A stretch of DNA of 64,000 bases, taken from positions 1,674,001 to 1,738,000 of the forward strand of contig NC_025263.1 in assembly GCF_000740895.1 (NCBI RefSeq), written 5' to 3'. The notes beneath the pieces are model-generated. The model had not been told where the DNA came from. It searched no databases and worked only from the letters and a program-made list of their open reading frames with translations. Positions 40,392 to 51,366 of this stretch are shown one piece after another (the first letter of the stretch is position 1; the number at the start of each line of letters is the position of its first letter). The stretch comes from Theileria orientalis strain Shintoku. Lineage: Eukaryota; Apicomplexa; Aconoidasida; Piroplasmida; Theileriidae. The position numbers and the translations under genes are program-made.

Positions 40392-42159
40392 CTATAAATT
40401 GATTACGCTGTTCTCAGAATCGTAGTCAATTTCAACCTTTTCATCCCTACTAATGTTACCGGTCTTAGTTTTACCGCGAGAATCATTGAAGCTGTCCGAT
40501 GACAGGAGTTTATTGTAGTTATTCTCTTGAGAATACTTAATGTTGTTTAAATGAACCTGAATGTATACAGCAATTTCATCGGGGCGAGTTAGATAGGGGA
40601 AGTCGCCACCGTTTTTAATGTATCCAACCTTAGAGTTTTTATACCTACACAATGGTATCAGAATTAAGAGTATTAGTAGTAGTAGTAATAATAGTAGTAG
40701 TAGTAGCAGCAGTAGTTAAAGTAGTAGTAGTAGCAGTAGTTAAAGTAGTAGTAGTAGCAGTAGTTAAAGTAGTAGTAATAGTAGTAGTAATAGTATTAAT
40801 AGTAGTAGTATTAGTAGTAGTAATAGTATTAATAGTAGTAGTAGTAGTATTAATAGTAGTAATAGTAGTAGTAGTAGTGGTAAATCAACCATGCTTTTAT
40901 GTCCTGTGTAAGCTCCTCTGGGATGTTATTATTATTGGTTTCTATGAGCAATATTTTATCCTTTTTAAAGCCACTCAGGTCCTTATCGTAAACATATTCG
41001 CCAGTTAATTGTAGCCTAAATTGTTGATACAGTGAAAATAATGGGTAAATTAAGTTATAGATGATCAGAAAAAAAAGTAAATGTTTAGTAGAAATAATTA
41101 ATAAAAATAAATAAGAAACTGAGTGAATAGTGTATTGTTCTACTGCATACGTTATTCGTGATCCCAAATCGTTAGATGATAACTGGTCCAATTCATACGC
41201 CATGAACTCCTTAGCATACTGCTCCCGCAATTCAACTTTATGTTGATTGTAGTCGTCATTCTTAGGACAAATATAATACTCAATGTACAAGCCCTTTAAA
41301 ATAATATGTGGGAGAATAGAGTAAATATTGCCATAAATGTCACGAAATTCAGGCGATACACTGAAGGCATCAGTCCTAGAAATTATTAAGGAGATGCAAA
41401 AATGTAAATACTGCATACTTAACATAGTGATACACACATACGCAAACACATAGATATAGCATAGATGATATATAGATAATAGCACAAATAAGTAAATTGC
41501 AACGTGCTTAGTGACTACCATCATTACTATATAATATAGCAAAAAGATACCTTCTGTACGAATTGCAAAGAATTATGCTATTTAGTGAATCAGGATAACG
41601 TTGAACGAACAATTGCAGAAGAAATCCTCCCAAGTCACTGCCAAAAACGCAGGGCTTGCTCAAATTTAAGTATTCTATAAAGTGTAAAAACCCGGCAATC
41701 CACTCATACGGCGTTAAATACTCAGGATACTGAGCGGATATGCACCTGTATCCCTAACAAAAGAATTAATGTGTAAGTTGAAAAGGAAACAAATATATAA
41801 TAAACTAAAATTAAATAGCATGGTACCAGTTCTGTCAGTTTATTGAACAAATAAAAGTAGCATCCGGCAGTACCGCAAATGCCGTGCAACAATACGATGG
41901 TAGGATCACTTTTGTCGGACTTTGAGGATTTTTTCAAAGTAATATTCTCATAATATGTCCAGTACAACTCACTCACTGGGTCGAAAATGCGTTTAATGGC
42001 AGTTTTATTCTTAAACTCGGAATAGTCGTCCTGAATGGAACTGACAGCACGAATACGTTCGACAGCTAAAAAATAATTATTAGTCGGCTAAATAAGAGGT
42101 GATAAATAGTTTAGAATAAAATATAAAATACTTGGTTCACGGTTGGTATAATCTTTCAT
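40392..42159 (-). CDS. SPG21: Maspardin (SPG21)-like alpha/beta-hydrolase
   Basis: Six exons on the minus strand (42159-42132, 42065-41827, 41753-41551, 41375-41151, 41015-40890, 40644-40392) give 357 residues. Matches to maspardin: PTIVLLHGICGTAGCYFY, then AQYPEYLTPYEWIAGFLHFI, FGSDLGGFLLQLF, IILCNSYRR, DLGSRITLQL and the signature GGDFPYLTRPDEIAVYIQVH. The last is the most diagnostic block. Maspardin is a cytosolic protein on endosomal/trans-Golgi membranes with uncertain enzymatic activity. The elbow position that holds Ser in G-x-S-x-G is Asp here (GSDLGG). The C-terminal 45 residues are Asn/Ser/Lys-rich and probably disordered. Its start lies 136 bp from the divergent NOP9-like gene. Confidence 0.85.
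40662..40879. repeat. GTA/GTT trinucleotide microsatellite in SPG21 intron 5
   Basis: About 200 bp of near-perfect GTA repeats with AAT, CAG and TTA variants fills the 245-bp intron at 40645-40889. It stays open in frames on both strands by composition alone. The other introns of this gene are unrepetitive. Confidence 0.9.
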
Positions 42160-42295
42160 AGAGTTTAGACATTTTTAAAAGTGAGCCTCCTGATAACACA
42201 CCCGGAGTGAGGCTGGAAAAGGTAAGTTGATTCACCTTTAAATCTGAAGATGTAAAATATGAATCGTAAAATAAGGAAGAAGCAAATGAAGTAAA

Positions 42296-44487
42296 ATGAG
42301 ATACCACGACACAGTAGTGTATCTAAACAGTCTTCGGGAAAAAATTTCGCAGTCGCTACAGGAATCATCGAACGAAGATAAGTTTATACTTGCTTCCAAC
42401 GTGCTGTCGGAAATAAACCACTATGTGAGTAAATGTACACACCGTAAGAGCTAAAACCGTAGAACACACTAAAAATATGCCCACCTCTCCATGCTCGCGG
42501 CACGATCATGAATTTTGTAGATACCGAAGCTGGCAGCGGATCCGAACCACTCGTTGGTGTTGGAGGAGTTGTTTGAGCTGTTGGTAATGTCTCTGGAGGA
42601 CGGAGGCCACTTCGGGGAGAAGAGGGAGCTGGGCCTGAAGGTGTTGACGAACCTGCTCACGAGCGGAGAGTTCGCAAACCTGGCAAAAGAAACGTTCGGG
42701 TCCCACGTACTGCAGACGGCAATAAACTGTGTGACGTCCTTCGTAAAATTTGATAAAAAGTTCGACACTCTGCTGATGCACATCGCGAATAAAATAGAGT
42801 AAGAATAAATAGGAAATTAGTAAAATAGTAGAGTGTAATTGGTTAAAATAATAAAATAATGGGCAATGTTGAGTCTACTATAATTGTTGCGTGAAATTGA
42901 ATGAGAATGGCGTAAATTAATACAGGGAGGAGTGTTTGTTTGAGCTCGCACACCACGTCTCAGGGTCCTATATACTGCGTTCAATAATGTCGTCGCTGGT
43001 CAACGAACTGTATAAGAAGAAAGCGCCAACGAAGAGTAAGTAAAAGCCTGTTTACAGAGTAACGGTAATTCGTAGAACACGTTCTCGAGGAGGTGCACGT
43101 GGACAAGGAGGTACCCGGGAGTAGATAGTAGATTATTTGTAGAAAATACCAGAATGGCGAAAAGAAAAGCTGTTCCACTGGGGAACATTGTTTCTGAAAG
43201 ATATGAAAAGCACGTCGAAGACGACGCAGTCCTCAGCGACGTTCTCACTGTTAGTGACACTGTTGCACGCGACAGACCAACTGGGTAAGTGATACGCAGG
43301 CATTTGTGTGTTTACAAATATACATAATAAGTGAGACTGAGCGTATGCAACCGTTATTGATGTACTGAGTAGAAAAGGAAGACATGTTGCTGTCAATAAT
43401 AATGGAAACGATACCCCTGCTGAAGAATTCGAAGAACACGAGCTACATTCTGCAGACGATAATGCCGCTCTGCACAAACGTGGAGTACACATACATATAC
43501 AATAACCTGGTGGTGAAGGACCTGGAAAACATATGCAACGATTTGTACCTGAACTACGTAGTACAGTCGTTTATAGAAAACAGCCACTTTCAAAAGTCGC
43601 ACCTGGAGTTCATGATAGAGAGTAAGTGGACTGTTAGGCAGAATGGATAAGTAATTTGTCGACCTATTAAAGTAATTAAGCGAAAGAGATAACTAATTTA
43701 GCAAATTAGAAAATTAATAATTAATAAGTAATGAGTAATAAGTAATAAGTAATAAACCACGTGACATAAGATTCATTAGATCTTAATATTAAAAATCTGG
43801 CAAATTCGAAGAGCAGCTCAATCGCATGGAAGCTGTGTAAAGCGTGCATCGACCTGTACACGTGCCAGGAGCAGTTCTATAAAAAGCTGCTGGATGACTT
43901 TGGAGTGAAGGAGGAAAACAGGTTCTGGTTTGTGGTGACCTCCGCAGGAAGAAGCGACTCGGAGATACTGCTGAGGCCCTCAGGATGCTCAGTGCTGACC
44001 TACCTGGTTAAGTTCCAAAAGTCAGTGATAGGAGAGGCGGTGTCCTCGTTTAAGCACTTCCTGAACCACGCAGTGGAAAGCGGGAAGTTCGTGGAGGTCT
44101 GCTGCGACGTGTACTTCTCGCGAGTGCTGCAGAACGTCTTCGACGTGAGGCTGGCGCTCCTCCCGGAGAAGTACGTGAGGAAGCTGCTGCCAGTGTTCGA
44201 GGCGAGCCTGGTGGAGCTGTGTCTGGACATAGGAGGCTCCCACGTGCTCTACGGCTTCTTCAGCCTCCTGAGGGTAAGTTGAGGTAGCCATTCATGGACG
44301 TCAGGCCCAGGACAAGGTGGCCCTGCTGTCAAAGATGCTGGACCACTACGAAACGATCAAGTCGAGGAACAGTAAGTTCGCAAGAATGGTGAATCTGTCG
44401 GAGTTCAAGGCAAACAGGAAGCTGTATATAAAGAAGCTGGAAAAGAACGAGTCGGTAAGAGAGTTGTTCAAGGATATAGTGGGATGA
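42296..44487 (+). CDS. NOP9-like pumilio-repeat protein
   Basis: Eight exons: 42296-42424, 42521-42798, 42926-43035, 43076-43110, 43143-43284, 43373-43621, 43780-44273 and 44305-44487, total 539 residues. Introns are as short as 31 bp. Pumilio-type helical repeats are visible from FGSHVLQTAI, SGSYILRSIM, NTSYILQTIM, LYLNYVVQSFI, YFSRVLQNVF to GSHVLYGFF. The wide spacing and the pattern of V/I-L-Q/R in helix 2 fit NOP9, an RNA-binding protein of the nucleolus needed for 40S maturation, rather than classic PUF proteins with eight compact repeats. The C-terminus is basic. Exon 4 encodes only 12 residues. Alternative: another PUF subfamily such as PUF6. Confidence 0.75.
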
Positions 44488-44615
44488 AGTTTAAGCGCGG
44501 AGCCCCTTGCGCTCAGCAAAAACGCGAAAACACACACTTGTGCACATTAGTTAATGTACCTTAATAAATGTATACGTGTAATGTATATTATTATATCGGT
44601 AAATGTGCACTAAAA

Positions 44616-45979
44616 TTAAAAGGTTACGCAGTCTATAGGGGTTTCAGAGAGCTCAGTGTAAAACTTGACGAACTCAACATTGTTCCTACCAATTTCAAGA
44701 ATAGGGAGAGGGTCGTTTCCTAAGGAAACCATTTTTGAATCAGTGGCACTGATTTCGTGAAAAAGAAAGTCGAAGAAGCTAGGATCCTTGAAATTCTTAA
44801 AGGCGAATCCAAGGAAAAAAAGGTGACAAATATTATCTAATAGCTCCATCTGAGTAAAATTTTCAATTTTCTAAAAAGGAATGAACAAGATATAAAATAT
44901 TTGAGTACCAGAACGCGCTCTCTTTCAGATAAGCTTAGCCTATTATAAAAGTAAGCGCCAAACTTAATGTGAAATCCATCCCAGCCAAGATCAGTGTATC
45001 TGTATGAAAGTGATAGTAATTAATGGAGATTAATAAGAAGCCTGTTAATAAAATTTCTATTAGGCCAACCTTTTAGTTTGCGACTCTTTGGTGGGATAGT
45101 CGATTGAAGAATGTGGTATCCAACCAGTTATCTAAATTACATACGCATAAACAAACACTTAAGTTACATCTTCGAATTCGTTTTTTTCGCCATCCTTAGT
45201 CAACTAAATTTAAATTAAGATGGGAGGTATGGATGAAATAGAAAAACATACGGGCTCAAGACACAAATATAAAACTGGGCCTTTGAAAAAGTCAGCGAAC
45301 CATTGGAGGAGCTGAAGTAAAGATTAACAAAGAAAAGTACCTTATTTGAAGATTTAGTCTTCAAGTGGCTCATGCATAAGTCACTTAAAATAAGAGTAGG
45401 CAAAGCGCTGGAGATTCCAGAGTCTAACAAGACGGATATTTTATCAAAATCGTACAAATCAAAGGGGACCTAAGAGGAAGATAAGGAGCTGAAGAGTACC
45501 ATTTTGTAGCGTTCGGAGGTCACATAATCGCCAGAGGCCCTTAAATCAGGGAGAAGTTCAAAAAATTTTTTATGCTTTTGCATAATCTGGGCTTTGGACC
45601 TCATGATCTCCTCAAAATCGTGGTCGAAGCAGACCACATTGCCATAGGTCTCAAGGAAGTGGTAGGGAGTAGTGTCCAAACCAGTCCCCAAACAAAGAAA
45701 TTGAACCCTTTCGTTTTTAAAATACCCGAAAAACTCGTCAAAGCACAATCTCAGGGAAGAAACCCTCAAATACGTAGCTAAGGATCGATATAGGGAATGA
45801 AACTAACCCAGGTTGATAGAAGGTGGGCTTCTAGACTTAGTTGAGAAGAAGTCAAGGTATTCATCCTCGAAATAGCCGAGGTCCTTGGAAGATCTGAAAA
45901 ATGGCCTTAAATAGTGTTCAGATTACCTTCTTGTCAAAATTGCCGTTTTGGCACTCTTCTTTATGTCCAAAAGGCCCAT
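44616..45979 (-). CDS. LCMT-like methyltransferase, tandem copy A
   Basis: Distal member of a seven-gene array, nine exons: 45979-45927, 45893-45808, 45777-45500, 45469-45341, 45311-45252, 45203-45168, 45131-45070, 44999-44909 and 44870-44616, giving 349 residues. Family: leucine carboxyl methyltransferase, which methylates the C-terminal leucine of PP2A-type phosphatases with S-adenosylmethionine. Visible: the DLGYFEDEYLDFF block, TYLRVSSLRL, glycine loop LCLGTGLDTT, CFDHDFE ribose-binding acid, SERYKMV and LPTLILSDLCMSHL. The Glu of the usual SEF/AEC triplet is Asp here. Exon 6 is shorter than in the others (36 against 48 bp) and exon 8 is 91 bp. It is the most divergent copy. It converges with the NOP9-like gene 128 bp away. 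Confidence 0.85.
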
Positions 45980-46309
45980 CTACTCAAATTGTAAATCAGA
46001 CATTGACAAATAAGTCAAGTGCTGCATATTAGTACAAAGTAACCTTGGACCTCCAAACACACAACAGAATCCATGTTCCAACGCTCATCCCATATTACAA
46101 ATTATTTTAGCTGGTATTCAGTTACACCTATATCTACAATTTCATTTTATTACATTAGACCTGCAGTTTATTTAATTTACAAATTCCCGTAACTTTAAAC
46201 AGAAAAGGAAAAATACAATACACACTTAGGATAAATAAGATTCCTGGCTAATAAGACTTAAATTCCACTTAAATTAAAAACTAAAGGTTATATAGCACAT
46301 TCTACGTAA
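45980..46309. other. Spacer between copies A and B
   Basis: 330 bp of AT-rich DNA between same-strand array members, presumably holding the copy A promoter and the copy B 3' end. No ORF or repeat was recognised. Confidence 0.45.
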
Positions 46310-47851
46310 TTAAAATCTTCTGTAGTATCTTTGGCACTCCTCAGACCTTGTGCTATAGGTTACTTCAAAGACGCCCTCGACGAACTTCAAGAACGGACCC
46401 GGTTCCTCCTTGTCAAGCTCATCCTCACTAAAATGCGGTATTAGAGGATCACCTTCTTCGACTTTAGAAGTTTTGGGAACGGTAATCATCTTGACGAACT
46501 CTTGCAAGGCGTCACAGTTTTTCGTAGCGACTCCGAACATAGTACTACTACAATACAGTCCCAAAGTATGAAATTCCTTAAAGTCTTCAATTTTCTAAGG
46601 CATTATAACAGTCAAGCAGTTACCGTTACTCTAATCCTCTCATCCTTGTCAAAAATGTAGTTGTACACGTGCGTATAAAACAGAACAGAGATGTCATCCC
46701 AGCCTAGGCTCTTATACCTACAAATTATTAATGACAATTTAATAAACCATAGGTTATAACGGAATTGCAGCTAATCATATTCTCAGTCTGCTATTGGTAT
46801 AAAATACCTGTTGGCTTGAGCTTCAACATTTGGATACTCGCATACTGTGTACACTGGAGTTTTGTTATTCTGCAGCGTATTAAAAATAATATCAAAAACC
46901 TTTAATGCGATCCTCCCGGCCTCGTAAATTGGCCCCTTGTTTATCACCTAAAATGGGAAATTAAGTTTAAACAGATACGTGTTCGTGATTAATGAAGATA
47001 GATGGTGCCTTGGACATCGTGGTACATTTACTGATGACCTGATGAATGAGTTGTTAGATATAAGGTAAATAAATATAATAAATCACCTTGTTCGATAAAT
47101 GATTCTCGACATATGTTAAAACAAATTCACTCAAATAAATAGTTGGAAGTTCACTGGAAAAACCAAACTCTTTTAACTTATCGAGTTCATCAATATTCCT
47201 CAAGTCACAAGGAAACTAAGAATAAAATTTTAAATATATATGTTGAATTGGCAAGATACTTAGTAAAATTAGATAGGTTTAACTACAAGTGTGAAAAGCC
47301 AACATTAGGTGTCTGATGAAACAAGGGTGAATCAAATACATAAATAATAGATACTAGGTGGTATCGATCTGAGTGGAAAGAGGATTCTGTGTGCCTGTGT
47401 GTGGGAAAAATAGATAACAGCTCTTCAGATTCAAGTATAATGTCCTTCTTAACTCTGGTTTGGAACTCCAAGTCCAAATCGTAGCACACACAATTGGTAA
47501 ATTTGGTCATGACCCATAGGGACAGTGAGTCCATTCCACAACCCAGGTTAACAAGCTGAACCTTCTGGTTCTTAAAGTTACTGAAAAAGTGTGATATAAC
47601 GGTTCTGTTGCCAACAACTCGAATGTAATCGACTAAATGCAATTTGAGAATAGGCTAAAACTTACAAATACTCAAAACTGGCGATTGTGAAGTTTTAGGG
47701 CATATGTGTACAATGAATTCGTCCTCATAGTACCCCTTTTCAACACAGTTCCTAAGAAATTTTGTACCAATAGTTGCAAATACCTCTTCTCAACTGCCGA
47801 CTGAGGAGAAAATGTGGAAGGATTCATAGAAGGATCAAATTGCAGGTCCAT
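46310..47851 (-). CDS. LCMT-like methyltransferase, tandem copy B
   Basis: Nine exons: 47851-47784, 47751-47666, 47632-47355, 47215-47087, 47038-46979, 46947-46900, 46869-46808, 46717-46624 and 46594-46310, giving 369 residues. Motifs: CVEKGYYEDEFI, YIRVVGNRTVI, glycine loop VNLGCGMDSL, CYDLDLE, SDRYHLV, then ELPTIYLSEFVLTYVENH, and GWDDI at the exon 8 tryptophan position that matches GWE in LCMT1. Exon 4 with its flanking introns and part of exon 5 (47007-47227) is almost identical to copy E. The last exon is acidic and shows the IEDFKEFHTLGLYC block found in every copy. A distinctive point is Met in GMD, as in the human enzyme. Confidence 0.88.
47007..47227 (-). repeat. Near-identical tract shared with 52155-52375 (copies B and E)
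   Basis: 221 bp covering most of exon 5, intron 4 and exon 4 of copy B, plus the first bases of intron 3, match copy E at a constant offset of 5148 bp with very few differences, introns included. Copy C (about 48771-48915) carries a somewhat more diverged version of the exon 4 part. This suggests gene conversion between non-adjacent copies. Confidence 0.85.
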
Positions 47852-48009
47852 TTTCCTGATTAAAAATTATTTACAAGTTTATGTCTATAATATACCCTGA
47901 AAACACACAATTTTTAAGTGTTAATCCCCCAGAAATAGAATCTCAGTAAGCAATGTTTCATAGTTACATAATAAAAAATAATACACATATTGTTCAATTT
48001 AAATATTAT

Positions 48010-49493
48010 TTATGAAAATTTACTGAATCTATCAAAAAATGCTCGTGATTCCTCGGTATTTGGTGCACACGTAACATTATAAAGATGTTGAGTAATTTCG
48101 TCAAAGAATTTAAGGTCAAACACGCTTTCGATTTCCTTATCACTGTACTTTGGTAACATATTATCCAAATCATCATCAAAATGAGACGAGTCTAAAAATT
48201 TTAAAAAGTCTTCCATTCCGTTGCAGTTTTTGACTGAAACTCCTATAGCGGAATGGCTACACATCACAGCAAGGTGCTTCATGTCTTTAAAATTTTCAAT
48301 ACTCTAAGATAATAGATGTGAGGATGGTATTTGAGTTTTGATTAAAAGTTTAGTGTGTAGCTATAAGGGGTGGCTGTGACATACCCGTACTCTCTTTCTC
48401 TCATTCTTGTCAATCATGTAGTTATAAACGGAATTGTAATACAAGATATGTGTGTTATCCCAACCCAGAGTTTTATATCTAATTAATTTATAATTTATAA
48501 TAAAAAACCTTTCGATTTGTAACTCTTCGGTATAGTATTCGGTCAGTGAGTAGAGTGGAGTGTTATTTTTCTGTGTATAATAAAATGAAAAGACCAAACC
48601 TGTAAAACTTTATTAAGCCAATTCATAAAAGGAGTGCCCGGCATTAACTAAAATAAATTAATTCCTCAGTAAAATTACATATTCGTGATAGAGCAAAATG
48701 GAAGGTCCAGAACACATATTGGAGAGCCGTTCAATAACCTATGAATATATTGTGTGTTGAATACAAAGTAAATAAATATAATAAATCACCTTGTTTGACA
48801 AATGATTCTCGACATATGTTAAAACAAATTCACTCAAATAAATAGTTGGAAGTTCACTGGAAAAACCAAACTCTTTTAACTTATCAAGTTCATCAAGATT
48901 CCTGAAGTCGCAAGGCAGCTGTTAAAAATATTAGTTAATCATATCAGATAAAATTCTAAATAAATTGTGTGTAAAATAACTAATACGACTAGTGAATAAG
49001 TTCGTACAATGTGGTATTTATCGGAGTGAAAGGTCGTATCAGTGATAGTATGCTCAGGAAACATATTTAGCAGTTCTTGGGTGTTTTTAATAACGTTCAC
49101 CTTCATCCTAATTTGACTCTCCAGGTCCAAATCAAAGCAAACTGCGTTTTTAAATTTCTCAAGGATCCAGAGAGACGTTATGTCTAGCCCTGATCCCAAG
49201 TTAACAAATTGAATTTTTTGATTCGGGGAGCATCTAATAAATTTTTCGAAAATCTTCCTGTTCCCTGTTACTCTAATATACGAGTCTGCATAATCGTGTT
49301 AAAATTTAAACGTACACATGCTATGGAAGGGAATCTGCGGGGTTTTGGGAGCAAAGTACTTATAGTGTTCTCCTTCATAGTATTTCAACTCGATGGAATT
49401 CCTAATAAATGTTAAGAGAGTAAAGGCGTACCTTTTTAAAACAATAATGAGAGGAGACCAGCTGAATTTGGACGCACGCTTTTCATTGCTCAT
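48010..49493 (-). CDS. LCMT-like methyltransferase, tandem copy C
   Basis: Nine exons: 49493-49432, 49401-49316, 49285-49008, 48918-48790, 48738-48679, 48647-48600, 48570-48509, 48478-48385 and 48303-48010, giving 370 residues. Motifs: SIELKYYEGEHYKYF (the GYYDDEF position is altered to KYYEGEH), YSYIRVTGNRKI, glycine loop VNLGSGLDIT, CFDLDLE, SDKYHI, LPTIYLSEFVLTYVENH, and KTLGWDNTHILYYN. The end of exon 8, intron 8 and the start of exon 9 are nearly identical to copy E. The start is only 90 bp from the end of copy D, the tightest spacing in the array. Exon 1 has no similarity to the other first exons beyond its phase. Confidence 0.85.
48302..48424 (-). repeat. Near-identical tract shared with 51665-51787 (copies C and E)
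   Basis: About 123 bp covering the last exon boundary, the whole of intron 8 and the end of exon 8 are the same in copies C and E except for two substitutions (both in the intron). Coding sequence on either side has diverged far more, so the shared patch is not simple ancestry. Confidence 0.85.
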
Positions 49494-49583
49494 GACTTGG
49501 AGCCCCAAAATACAAGAATGTGCTGTGAAAAGACGTGACGAATTGAAACATTCCTATAATTGGCTGTAGACCCCAGAATGGAA

Positions 49584-51005
49584 TCACCGAACAAATATGT
49601 GCAGCATCTTCGTGAAATAATCAACGTCAAACTCGTCGGGATCAAACCCATGATCGTATGGAATAAAATCAGGGGATTTCTTCCCACTGTGTTGGCCCTT
49701 TTTTGCACTATCGTACAGGTCAACCAGCCTCGAGAGCTCTTCTTTGGGCTTAACTGCTGCCCCAATCACAGTATGATTACAGTACACCCCGGCTTCGTGA
49801 AAGTCCTTGAAATTATCCAGGTTCTGACAAAGAATGACAGGGATTCCACTGGTTAACTCAACTTTCAGTAAAGTGTGTAAAACCTACCACTACCCTCCGC
49901 CTCTCCTCATCAGTTAGAATCTCATTGTACGTAAAAGTCATCTGGTTTACCATAGTGTAGTCCCAACCAAGTTCCTTATGTCTGCAAAGTAAAATTAACC
50001 CAAGTATTGTTGGCAGTGTGCAAGTGTAATTTTCTGTAACACACCTTCGCACGTGCTTTTCAATGGTGTCGTATTTCCGAAAGGATTTAAACTCGGCCCC
50101 AAATTTCTAAATTTCTTGTCTAAGGTAAAAACATACCTCAAAAAGGTCGCTGTACCACTTCCCAAACTTGGTCCAGCTTCCAACCTGCAAATTTCATTTT
50201 TAAGGCAACATACGTAGTCTAGGAAGGCGTAGGCTGAAGGCCTATTTGAGAATCCAGCCAGGAATTCAATGACCTAAAAGTGGTAAAAAGGAAGGTAAAA
50301 TCTACCTTGTCGGATTTGTCGTTTTCCACATAAGTTAGACAGAACTCGGACAAAAAGAAAGTCGGAAGATCCCTGGAGACTCCATGGTCTTCCAATTTGT
50401 AAACTTCCTCAAGATTCTCAAAATCCATGTGCACCTAAAAGTAGGGGTAAATCAGTGAACAGGGTAGTTGGAGTCAGTACCATTTTGTAGGTGTCAGAGA
50501 CCAGCAGCCCATCGACAAGCTTATAGTTCAAGTGAGAAAACCGGTTGGAACTGTGAATAAGCTGAGCCTTGTGGCGCATATGATGTATAAAGTCCATATC
50601 GAAACAAACGACGTTTTCATAAGTATGCAGCAAGTAAAGTGAAAAGGTGGAGAGGCCGGAACCCAAATCGACAAACTGGACCTTTTCGCCTTTGAAAGTC
50701 TCCATGAACTCGTGGACCAATTTCCTGAGAGTGGTGATCCTTAGATAGGCCCCTATGCATGTAAATTTATAGCCAGTTCGATAAGTTGAGAAAATGAATA
50801 AATAGCTAACGAATGTGTAGAATCTTACACAAGTCAATGGCCTGCAACGATTGATATGGAGAGGTGAACAACTTAATAAAATCGTCTTTGTAGTAGCCCC
50901 TGTCGACGGCACACCTAAAACACAGTTAAGAAGGAATAAGTACCTCTTAAAGTTAGAAACTCCGTGACTTGTGTTTATAACATCATCAGGCTTGTTTGCG
51001 GTCAT
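49584..51005 (-). CDS. LCMT-like methyltransferase, tandem copy D, altered SAM loop
   Basis: Nine exons: 51005-50944, 50914-50829, 50752-50481, 50434-50306, 50273-50214, 50184-50137, 50106-50045, 49981-49888 and 49823-49584, giving 350 residues. Motifs: AVDRGYYKDDFIKLF, AYLRITTLRKL, glycine loop VDLGSGLSTF, CFDMDF, SDTYKMV, LPTFFLSEFCLTYVEN and ELGWDYTMVNQ. The Asp that follows the glycine loop in the other copies (GLD or GMD) is Ser here. Exon 3 is 6 bp shorter than in the rest. It shows no obvious recent conversion tract with its neighbours. A reduced or changed cofactor affinity is inference. Confidence 0.85.
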
Positions 51006-51366
51006 TATAGGTAGCCAATTTGAACGTTTTCAACAATGCAATTATTTAAACACAACTAATCTGCTAATTTAAGCCCTTAAAAACCCCTTATCCAGAAGAA
51101 AAATGGATTTGTGTGCCCCAGACATATCAACAGTTTAAAAGCCATTAAACCAACTTTGAAGTAGAAAATCTAGTTATATCTATATAAAATTTTTTATCCT
51201 TATCTTTATGTTTCGTAGAATTAACGATTTAGCCTTCCTCAATAACAAATAAGCCTTTAGTTATCCTTCCATGCAAAGTACGTTTTATATTTTTTGATGG
51301 ATATTTACAATTTAAAGATGATATTATTTGTAACAGATGATACACCTCTCTATTAAATTATAATCA
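51006..51366. other. Spacer between copies D and E
   Basis: 361 bp, AT-rich, holding the copy D promoter side and the copy E 3' end. Nothing else was recognised. Confidence 0.45.
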
